From UBA9647 sp035506075 (GTDB lineage: Bacteria > Bacteroidota > Ignavibacteria > UBA10030), in contig DATJQB010000102.1 of the NCBI GenBank assembly GCA_035506075.1, forward strand, positions 1-13,068: a DNA stretch of 13,068 nt, given 5' to 3'. Made by a program: the position numbers and the translations under genes. Positions 6,714-13,068 of this stretch are shown here, one piece after another. How positions within the stretch are numbered: the first letter of the stretch is position 1; every line of letters starts with the position of its first letter. The notes beneath the pieces were generated by a model. It worked only from the letters and a program-made list of their open reading frames with translations, was not told the DNA's origin and did not search any database.

Positions 6714-7854
6714 AATAACGGGCACGGATGGTGTACTTCGGACGAAGAGAAAGCGACGCGCCAGTTGAATAAAATGCGACAACCGACGCTGATGTGCTCT
6801 TCACGACGATTCCATTGAGAATACCCTGCGTCCTGAAAAGATACAGCAACTGGCTGAACCCGGAGGTGCCGAGGACAGGCCAGAATTTTCCGCCCGAGGT
6901 GTCGCAGACCGGGCCGGAGTAAAGTAACGTTCCAGTACCTGGCTGGGTCCTGAACGACATGTTCGAGCTCCAGGGTAACATCACAGAAAATGTCTCAACG
7001 ACAACTGGCTGATATGGACTGTCGGAGAGTACAGAAAGTGACGCGTCGGCGATGGACACGCGCTGGTCTGAAAGCAACGGGGGGAAGTTGAAATTGATGT
7101 AGACATTTTGCCTCGCGCTTCTGAACGACGATCCCAGGGTGTCGGGTCCGTTTCCTTTCAGATACAAATGATCAGCAATGAAGACCGATGTGGTCGGATA
7201 AAGTTCGTCGACATACTTCGCGTACGAGGCAGTCCCCTGGAATATCGAGTCACGGGTGAGCGAAATGTTCATCGTCGCGACCGATCCTGTCAGTGTGATC
7301 AGGGATTGGTACGTATTATAGACGGGCTGGCTCACCGTGATCGTGTCCGTGACATGGGGGACGGCGGAAAATTCGTACTTCCCCGAAACATCAGTCACCG
7401 ATGTCAATCCGTGGATCACGACTTTGGCCCCTGCAATCGGGCCATCGATGGCATTCGACACGACGCCTGAAAGATCGACCCCGTTGAGCGTCATGAAGAT
7501 GTAGAGCTTCGTATCGCCGCTGAGATTGATCTGATACGAATAGTCGTCGCAGTCGGATCGCTTCGCCGTGACAATCTGAGCTCCTCCAGGAACGCCGCTG
7601 AGCTGGTACGTTCCGTCCGAGGCGCTCGTTGTGCTCACTCCTCCGCAGGTGATCGTAACTCCTCCCAGCGGTCCAACGGATCCGCGGAAATGCGTCTCTC
7701 CGCTGATCGTGAACGAGTTCCCCGATCCGGTGGATGAATCGGACTTGCTGCACCCGGCCGTCAGGACGACAAGCCATCCAAGCATCAGCATCATCCACAC
7801 TGAGCATATGCGTTCCGTCCAGAGGACAGTCGTTCTCATCGAAACCGTCATCAT
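6712..7854 (-). CDS. Lipoprotein with carboxypeptidase-regulatory-like domains
   Basis: The 380-residue protein has a hydrophobic signal and the lipobox L31-T-A-G-C35, then a Ser/Gly linker, so it should be a lipid-anchored envelope protein. Two carboxypeptidase-regulatory-like (beta-sandwich) units follow. The first is at about 48-120, with GGVTITCGG ... SASDGTYQLSGVPGG. The second is at about 128-200, with LSGVVSNAIDGPIAGAKVVI ... DVSGKYEFSAVP. The remainder (about 208-380) has the look of a DNRLRE-type domain: hydrophobic strand NVYINFNFPPL, IADASLSV, and a final RPKYTIRARY strand; this last assignment is tentative. No catalytic residues are evident, so a binding or structural role at the surface is likely. 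The ATG overlaps the GH2 stop as ATGA and lacks a strong ribosome binding site, which fits translational coupling. A second in-frame ATG follows immediately (7851), and another is at 7839. Confidence 0.87.
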   Translation of the reverse strand: MMTVSMRTTVLWTERICSVWMMLMLGWLVVLTAGCSKSDSSTGSGNSFTISGETHFRGSVGPLGGVTITCGGVSTTSASDGTYQLSGVPGGAQIVTAKRSDCDDYSYQINLSGDTKLYIFMTLNGVDLSGVVSNAIDGPIAGAKVVIHGLTSVTDVSGKYEFSAVPHVTDTITVSQPVYNTYQSLITLTGSVATMNISLTRDSIFQGTASYAKYVDELYPTTSVFIADHLYLKGNGPDTLGSSFRSARQNVYINFNFPPLLSDQRVSIADASLSVLSDSPYQPVVVETFSVMLPWSSNMSFRTQPGTGTLLYSGPVCDTSGGKFWPVLGTSGFSQLLYLFRTQGILNGIVVKSTSASVVAFYSTGASLSLRPKYTIRARY

Positions 7855-10700
7855 CGGAAGAGGCTCTTCAATTGTTCGATGCTCATCGAATGGCTGGGTT
7901 TACACTCCGCGCTCGCAGCGTAGCGCTCAAGGCTGTTGAGCAGTTGCCGCGCAACCGGACGATTTGTCAGATCGCTCTTCAGATCGACGCTGCAGACAAT
8001 CAGCTTTCCTGCACCAACATTTGCTTCCACAACCAATGCGAGCCGTCGGTTCGTCACCCAGTCATCAACCACCTGGACGATCGGGTGAATATCCGCAGGC
8101 AGTGAATCCAGGCTCATCGCCCGGGCGTGGGTGACCAGATCCCACCACTGCCAGTTGGAGTGCGACTCGGTTGGAAAATCCCTCAGGGCAGGATGCTTCG
8201 GATCGCACAGAATCCCGAGCGTGTGCGGTGCCTGTCCGGATGTCCATGCGGTATTCCAGAAGATCGATGAAAATCCTGCAGGGACGTTCGACCTGACGGC
8301 GGCAGGATCCGCAAGGAGGAGCACCGTCTTGCCGCCGGCGAGTGCAGTATCAAGTTGTTCGTTCAGACTGTCTGCGATGACAAGATCTTGCGTCTTCGGT
8401 TGTGGCGGGTTCGCAGGGTAGATCCAGAAATCCCAGTCGTTCGAAAACGGGCCGATCGATACTTCCAAATTCATTCTCCCTGTCGGCCAACCATCGAGGT
8501 AGACCTTCATGCTTCCGAGTTGAGTCGCGTTACCGATAGGAATGTTGGTTTCCTTCAGGACGCCCTCCGCCATGAGTTTGCCCGCAGCGTCTTTGATGCG
8601 CCAGTGAGGAGTCACATGAAGAAGCGGCGCCGGCCCGAAGTGAGCGACTTCAATTGCCGCCTCGATCATATCATTGTCCTGATAGATCATGCGTTTCAGC
8701 CGGGCAAGAGGAACCGTTGAATTGCAGAACCGCGAATACTCCTTCGCTGTTACGTACCCTTTTTCCTGCCAGAACGGATCGAGCACGCCGACAAGGGCCG
8801 TCCCCTGTCCCGGAAAATCGTGAAGGTCGAGAAGCTCGAAGCCTGCCATGCCGGGAGTCCGAAGTGCCGCTTCGATATCGGCTTTGTAGCAGAGCACCTG
8901 CAGCTTGCCCGACGCAATCAGGAAATCATGAGCCTGCTTCCCCATGTGATTTCGCTCGAGCGACTCCCTGAAGATCTCGAAGTTCTTTGCGCGCAACACA
9001 CCCGTGTACTTCTTGATCTCCGCGAAATTCGGATAGGCGCACCACTGCCCAATCTCGTGACTGACAACCGGTTTGTCGAATTGTGATATGATGTCCCTGA
9101 AGTCAAAGTCGGTTGTGGGGGATTTGCTGTTGATGCTGCTTGTGAGTCCGTCCCCCCAGTGTTGGATGCGAGGCTTGTCGGTGATATGGAAATCGTTCTC
9201 CGGGATCTGGGGCCAGCCAGCCGCGCTTGTGTAAACACGACGCGGGTCTTTCTTCTTCCAGTACTGAACAAACTCACCGAGGAACTTCGCCTGGTTGTCC
9301 CCGGATGGCTCGTTGCCATACGACATCATGCAGAAGGACGGATGATTGCCGTATGCCGAAACAATGCGTTCGCTCTCCTGATACAGCCACTGATCGAATG
9401 GTTTCCCGTCGCCGACACGGGTCCACGCACAACACTCGACGTAGCAATAGATCCCCGCCTGGTCGGCTGCTGTGAACGCTGCTTCCGGCGGACACCATGA
9501 ATGAAAGCGTACGTGATTTAGTCCATACGACTTGCACACCTTGAAAATTCTCTTCCACTCATTGAGATCCATGGAAGCGTATCCCGTCTTCGGGAAGATC
9601 GCGCACTCGAGCGTCCCGCGAAGAAACACGGGGCGGTCGTTGACAACAAATCGGGTACCGTCAGCACGGAACTCCCTCATGCCGAACTCCAGACTTCTGC
9701 GATCCTCCTTCCCTCCCGAGCTGAAGACAACATCGAGCTTGTAGAGCGACGGATCGAATTCATCCCACAGTCTTGCATCCGATCCAAGCTTCAGCTCAAT
9801 GTCCTGCGTGACCGAGTTGAACCCGGAGGCGGGCATAAGCAATGATGCCTCCGCAGGACGAACCTTGTTGTTCCGTGCAATAAGCCGGGCCGATGCCCGG
9901 AGCACACCTCCGGGAAACATCTGCGGGAGGCTCTCGATGCGAACACGGACCGTCGCGCTCTTTAAATGAATATGAGGGATGACGACAACGTCGGTAAGAT
10001 GAACTGCGGGGCGGGCTTCCAGCTCAATCCGCCCGACGACGCCGTTCCAATTTGTCTGCGTGTGATCGCTGACGCTGTGAGCGTTGCTTCCAACATCGAT
10101 ATCCTTGATGCGATTGTCGATGCGGACGGTCAGGCGGTGCTTGCCCGGCGTGAGAAATCTCGTGAGGTCGTAACGATGTGGCGTTCCGAGACTGTTTTGC
10201 GTTCCGACTTCCGTCTCGTCCACCCAAAGCTCGGTCTCCCAGTGACATCGCTCAAGGAACAGGGATATGTTCCTGCCGATCCAGTCGGCGGGAATCACGA
10301 CCGTCTTCTGATACCACGCCGGTCCGACATATGTTCTTGTTGGATTGAGCCAGAAGGGAACTTTGACATGACCCGGTTTGCGGTATTGTTCATACCTGGG
10401 ATCTGTGAACCATGAGCGATCGACGATGCCGCCCGTCCAACGGGTGTTGATGCTTATCGGGTCGCCTTTTCCGTTCTGTGCCATGCTCCCCGGCAGGGAG
10501 ATTGTATCGGCGAGCGTCCGGAGGAACCATTGTTCCTTTATCCCGACATCTGTGGAATCGATCTGGAACTTCCATGTTCCCGCGAGGTTGATCGATGCGG
10601 ACTGCGCCAGAGCAGTACGGAATGCCAGCATGGCGATGAGAATCGCGAACGAGAGTCTTCGCGCGGAGGCTCTGGTTGATTGTGTGGTGGTATTGATCAA
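7851..10700 (-). CDS. Exported glycoside hydrolase family 2 enzyme
   Basis: The 949-residue protein has an Arg-containing n-region, a hydrophobic core (LSFAILIAML) and a cleavage-type AxA (ALA) before QSASINL. It should be exported to the periplasm or surface; no type IX sorting domain is present. The order is typical of GH2: a jelly-roll sugar-binding domain starting LAGTWKF (about 39) with a W-Y-Q-K strand, an Ig-like domain (about 230-340), then the TIM barrel from F-V-V-N-D-R-P-V-F-L-R-G (351). The acid/base is Glu464 in G-N-E-P and the nucleophile Glu549 in S-H-E-I-G-Q-W. A long C-terminal region (about 690-949) includes a segment with GGKTVLLLADP. Beta-galactosidase, beta-glucuronidase or a related exo-activity is possible; specificity is not readable. 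The start is uncertain: TTG at 10700 has GGA 6 nt upstream and gives a compact signal peptide. An ATG at 10853 would overlap the previous gene by 83 nt and bury the signal peptide about 50 residues inside. Confidence 0.92.
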   Translation of the reverse strand: MINTTTQSTRASARRLSFAILIAMLAFRTALAQSASINLAGTWKFQIDSTDVGIKEQWFLRTLADTISLPGSMAQNGKGDPISINTRWTGGIVDRSWFTDPRYEQYRKPGHVKVPFWLNPTRTYVGPAWYQKTVVIPADWIGRNISLFLERCHWETELWVDETEVGTQNSLGTPHRYDLTRFLTPGKHRLTVRIDNRIKDIDVGSNAHSVSDHTQTNWNGVVGRIELEARPAVHLTDVVVIPHIHLKSATVRVRIESLPQMFPGGVLRASARLIARNNKVRPAEASLLMPASGFNSVTQDIELKLGSDARLWDEFDPSLYKLDVVFSSGGKEDRRSLEFGMREFRADGTRFVVNDRPVFLRGTLECAIFPKTGYASMDLNEWKRIFKVCKSYGLNHVRFHSWCPPEAAFTAADQAGIYCYVECCAWTRVGDGKPFDQWLYQESERIVSAYGNHPSFCMMSYGNEPSGDNQAKFLGEFVQYWKKKDPRRVYTSAAGWPQIPENDFHITDKPRIQHWGDGLTSSINSKSPTTDFDFRDIISQFDKPVVSHEIGQWCAYPNFAEIKKYTGVLRAKNFEIFRESLERNHMGKQAHDFLIASGKLQVLCYKADIEAALRTPGMAGFELLDLHDFPGQGTALVGVLDPFWQEKGYVTAKEYSRFCNSTVPLARLKRMIYQDNDMIEAAIEVAHFGPAPLLHVTPHWRIKDAAGKLMAEGVLKETNIPIGNATQLGSMKVYLDGWPTGRMNLEVSIGPFSNDWDFWIYPANPPQPKTQDLVIADSLNEQLDTALAGGKTVLLLADPAAVRSNVPAGFSSIFWNTAWTSGQAPHTLGILCDPKHPALRDFPTESHSNWQWWDLVTHARAMSLDSLPADIHPIVQVVDDWVTNRRLALVVEANVGAGKLIVCSVDLKSDLTNRPVARQLLNSLERYAASAECKPSHSMSIEQLKSLFR

Positions 10701-10770
10701 AGTGATTCCAGATGTCACGTGTGGTGTGGCCCGGGCTGTGAGCTTCCCGAGAGCATTGATCAGCGGTGCG

Positions 10771-11661
10771 TCAGTGACTTGCGTCGTGCTCGCGGATTTT
10801 CTCGCGAATGCCTGCTTCGGCCCCCTGATACATTTCCTGTATGAACTCGTCATGGAAATTGAAGACGCGCTCCTCGAAACTCATGGTGCCAATCCTCTCG
10901 AAGAGCATGCGCCGTGCACTCTCAATGTCTTTCCCGTAGATGTGGAACGAGTCGGCATGCCAGTTCATTCGTCCGATTTCCACTTTCTTTCCCGTCTTTG
11001 CCGCGATGCCCGCAGCGATGATTTCCTTGTTGAACTGGTTGAAACCGAACATGTTCATAAAATTTGCGCCCCACGCATCGTTGCTCCGGAACCGGACGTT
11101 GCAGTTCAGCCACCACACACCGTCTTCATCCTCAAGAATCCTGTACCAAAGCGACTGCAGACATGGAGGATCGTAACATGTGATGTCAATATTCGGCATC
11201 CACGTGATCATTTGCGCTTGACGGGTGAACGGCTGTTTTGCCAGCTTCCCGATAACCGCGTCGATCTGGTTAATCGAGAAGAATCCTGCCTGCTGCGACT
11301 TCCCGCCTGCAAGTTCCTTCCAGGCACCGTACGCCGCGAGCCGGCCATGGTACGTGTATTCCCACCGTGTGTCCTTCTCATCGTTCATGTTCTTGACCCA
11401 ATGATCCTTCACACCAAGCAGCTCCATGACATACTCTTTCAGATCGTCGATCCCGCCGGGAAACGCCTTGTGAATCATCGGATCGGTGAACGGCTCGAGT
11501 ATCGTGATATCCATCGTGGAATCGATGCTGAGAGGATCGTCCGGTTTGTCGTATTGCGTCCTGAATCGGACGCCGTTGTTGTAGAGCTGAACAAGCGCTT
11601 CTTCGTATGCTTCGGCGAGAGTAGTTTTGCAGACGGTCAAAACTGGTATGTTGCGCGGCAT
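10771..11661 (-). CDS. Thymidylate-synthase-fold protein, archaeal/methanogen-like type
   Basis: The 296-residue protein aligns by eye with the thymidylate synthase superfamily (PF00303). W100-E-Y-T-Y-H-G-R matches the region before the YGxxxR segment. D164-P-P-C167 supplies the catalytic Cys. R190-F-R-S-N-D195 matches the R-S-x-D motif, and counting without gaps from Asp195 puts Asn203 where the dUMP-selecting Asn177 of E. coli ThyA lies. F-H240-I-Y242 matches H-I-Y. The wording (RRAQ-like 'TRQAQ', 'TWMPNID', 'PPCLQ', 'FRSND') is closer to the methanogen-type enzyme, as I remember it, than to bacterial ThyA. The protein could methylate or hydroxymethylate a pyrimidine nucleotide using a folate, or have a changed substrate. 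It lies between URO-D A and a GH2 gene, unusual company for a housekeeping synthase. The ATG follows AGGGGGA; the much longer upstream reading of this frame only shadows the URO-D A gene. Confidence 0.85.
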   Translation of the reverse strand: MPRNIPVLTVCKTTLAEAYEEALVQLYNNGVRFRTQYDKPDDPLSIDSTMDITILEPFTDPMIHKAFPGGIDDLKEYVMELLGVKDHWVKNMNDEKDTRWEYTYHGRLAAYGAWKELAGGKSQQAGFFSINQIDAVIGKLAKQPFTRQAQMITWMPNIDITCYDPPCLQSLWYRILEDEDGVWWLNCNVRFRSNDAWGANFMNMFGFNQFNKEIIAAGIAAKTGKKVEIGRMNWHADSFHIYGKDIESARRMLFERIGTMSFEERVFNFHDEFIQEMYQGAEAGIREKIREHDASH

Positions 11662-11738
11662 GGTTCCCCCTGGAGGAAGTAAAGAACAGGTCCGGTACGA
11701 TGGTAGCGATGCGAAGAGCTGATTGTGCGCACCAACGG

Positions 11739-11767
11739 AAGCTACCGCAGAATCTTGTGAAAGGCAA
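11739..11767 (-). promoter_or_regulatory. Weak sigma70-like promoter candidate before the TS-like gene
   Basis: On the minus strand TTGCCT (11767-11762) and TAGCTT (11744-11739) are separated by 17 nt, about 80 nt before the TS-like start, in the 167-nt gap after URO-D A. Matches are partial and the phylum's promoters can differ, so this is a guess. GGTAGC/GCTACC inverted repeats (11702-11707, 11741-11746) overlap it. Confidence 0.2.
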
Positions 11768-11828
11768 CGATTCCACGGCGTGCGGGAACGCTGGTGCGAT
11801 TTGATCGGCGGGAGATTTGGTCGAGGAC

Positions 11829-13058
11829 TCAGTCCGTCCCGTTGACAGCGTCGAGCATCGCGACGACATTCTCCGGGGGAACATCGGCGAGGATGTTGTG
11901 CACCTGCTGGAAGACGAATCCGCCCCCGCGTTTCAGAATGTCGACCTGATGTCTGACGTGCGCGGCGATTTCTTCCGGAGTTCCCTGCGGCAGGATGCGC
12001 TGCGTATCGCATCCTCCCCCCCAGAACACCATCTCGCTGCCGAACTCTGACTTGAGTGTTGCGACATCCATACCGCTGCACGCGATCTGTACCGGGTTGA
12101 TGGCGTCGAGCCCTGCATCGATGAGGTCCGGAAGCAGTTCACGCACTCCGCCGCAGCAGTGAAGCATGACGTTGACCGGGGCAAGCTGTTTGGCGCGCTC
12201 CCACATGATCTTGTGCCGGGGCTTGAAGAACTCGCGGTACATCGCCGGGGAAATCTGGGGACCGCTCTGCATTCCAAGGTCGTCACCGAAAACGATGATG
12301 TCAATCGACTCTCCGACAACGCCGAGAAAGTGCTCGAGGTTTTTCAGATGCATTTCCACGATGCGATCGAGGAACGCATGTGCGCGATCAGGATCTTCGG
12401 CAAGAAGCAACAGAAAGCCGTCATTGCGATAGAGGAATTGCCCCATCTCGAGCAGGTTTCCACCGAACAACCCGAGGATCGCGCGGTCCGTGCCCTTGCG
12501 AAACCGACGCGCCTGCTGCCTGTAGAATTGATCCCCCTGCGGTCCCTCGACCAGCGGACCCGGGGGTGAGGCGATCGCCGTCCACATCGCTTCCGCCATC
12601 GCGGCCTGGATCGCGTCAAGATCATCCTTCTCAAAAAACGGGAAGCACGTTTGCTCAAAATAGATGGCTCCGTCGGGCATTTGTGCTATTACGTGGCCCG
12701 TCTTCGACCGGATCACCCACCTCTTATCCTGTCGTTCCGGAGGCATCCATGCGGGAAACTCGCACGGCGTTCCGTCGGGCAGCACCCAATCGACCCAATG
12801 CTCATCCTCCAGGGCGAACCCGCGGCCGAGCTCGATCGTGTCGATGCCGAACCTCTCCAGCACATCATCGTCGACGATTGCGAGCTGCTGGATCTGATCA
12901 TACACCCGCACAGGTCTCGGCGGGAGACCGAGAAACTGGCGCAATTTCGGATAGAGCAGAGCCGCAATGCCGGATGATCTGTGGCCTGAGAGATCGATCG
13001 GCACACGGTCAGGTTCGCTGTGATGAAGGGAGGCGAGCACACGTTCACGGGACGTCAT
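11829..13058 (-). CDS. URO-D-fold protein A (MtaA/CmuA-like superfamily)
   Basis: The 409-residue protein, probably cytoplasmic, is a second member of the uroporphyrinogen decarboxylase superfamily. It opens with TSRERVLASLHHSEPDRVPIDLSG, the start typical of the methyltransferase-like branch and unlike HemE. Key parts are F-G-D-D-L (257-261), H300-C-C302, N-P-V-Q (321-324), F-W-G-G-G-C350-D, and H387-N-I before P-P-E-N-V-V-A-M. Cys302 to His387 spans the same 85 residues as Cys281 to His366 in URO-D B, so the two share one probable metal-site layout. Cys350 is Ile in B, one difference that might reflect substrate. The family transfers methyl groups from corrinoid proteins or decarboxylates porphyrinogens; which applies here is unknown. 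The ATG follows GGAG at the extreme right edge with 6-nt spacing. The gene may be preceded by more operon members outside the window. Confidence 0.92.
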   Translation of the reverse strand: MTSRERVLASLHHSEPDRVPIDLSGHRSSGIAALLYPKLRQFLGLPPRPVRVYDQIQQLAIVDDDVLERFGIDTIELGRGFALEDEHWVDWVLPDGTPCEFPAWMPPERQDKRWVIRSKTGHVIAQMPDGAIYFEQTCFPFFEKDDLDAIQAAMAEAMWTAIASPPGPLVEGPQGDQFYRQQARRFRKGTDRAILGLFGGNLLEMGQFLYRNDGFLLLLAEDPDRAHAFLDRIVEMHLKNLEHFLGVVGESIDIIVFGDDLGMQSGPQISPAMYREFFKPRHKIMWERAKQLAPVNVMLHCCGGVRELLPDLIDAGLDAINPVQIACSGMDVATLKSEFGSEMVFWGGGCDTQRILPQGTPEEIAAHVRHQVDILKRGGGFVFQQVHNILADVPPENVVAMLDAVNGTD

Positions 13059-13064
13059 GGCTTA

Positions 13065-13068
13065 CTCC
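13065..13068 (-). promoter_or_regulatory. Ribosome binding site of URO-D A at the window edge
   Basis: GGAG on the minus strand, 6 nt before the ATG at 13058. It may extend beyond the window. Confidence 0.6.

Noticed and set aside
10378..11682. Long plus-strand open frame of 434 codons
   Set aside because: It is antisense to the TS-like gene and the start of the GH2 gene, both of which carry clear family motifs.
11662..12081. N-terminal extension of the TS-like frame by 140 codons
   Set aside because: It is Arg-rich shadow translation of the end of URO-D A plus the intergenic gap. The ATG at 11661 has a good ribosome binding site and begins the family-like sequence.
1..13068. CRISPR arrays, tRNA or rRNA genes, insertion sequences, phage genes
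   Set aside because: No regularly spaced direct repeats, no RNA-gene signatures and no transposase or integrase motifs were seen on reading both strands.

Overview
The window is a dense bacterial segment, moderately GC-rich by eye, in which every convincing gene lies on the minus strand. It should therefore be read from the right end to the left. The best clue to the organism is the 726-residue secreted protein at 4524-6704. It starts with a signal peptide and a 'WYWQNPLPQGN' segment, carries Ycf48/HCF136-type propeller repeats, and ends in a type IX secretion (Por) sorting domain (QNYPNPFN ... SGVYFYVLQ ... LLK). That combination points to the Bacteroidota/Chlorobiota/Ignavibacteria side of the tree. 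This is an inference from family knowledge, not a database result.

Layout in order of transcription: (1) 11829-13058, a uroporphyrinogen-decarboxylase-fold (URO-D/MtaA/CmuA superfamily) protein, 'URO-D A'. (2) 10771-11661, a thymidylate-synthase-fold protein resembling the archaeal/methanogen type. (3) 7851-10700, an exported glycoside hydrolase family 2 enzyme. (4) 6712-7854, a lipoprotein with carboxypeptidase-regulatory-like repeats and a possible DNRLRE-like C-terminus, overlapping the hydrolase by ATGA. (5) 4524-6704, the type IX-secreted propeller protein, whose ribosome binding site overlaps the previous stop codon. (6) 3169-4344, a second URO-D-fold protein, 'URO-D B'. (7) 1902-3176, an MFS exporter overlapping URO-D B by 8 nt. 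(8) 580-1683, a lipoprotein serine hydrolase of the beta-lactamase/esterase superfamily. (9) 1-459, a protein of unknown function with an internally repeated domain, cut by the left edge of the window.

The tight couplings (3-4-5, 6-7, and probably 8-9) suggest two or three polycistronic units read leftwards. The likely theme is an envelope glycan or glycoside module (GH2, lipoprotein, propeller, hydrolase) placed beside cytoplasmic one-carbon-type enzymes (two URO-D-fold proteins and a TS-fold protein) and an exporter. The most interesting point is the pairing of two URO-D-fold proteins with a TS-like protein inside a glycan locus. In both URO-D proteins the third zinc ligand of the corrinoid methyltransferases appears to be His rather than Cys. 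No corrinoid-binding protein is present in the window, so a methyl-transfer role remains a hypothesis.

I saw no tRNA, rRNA, CRISPR array, insertion sequence, or stem-plus-T-run terminator. No gene-free stretch exceeds 300 bases.
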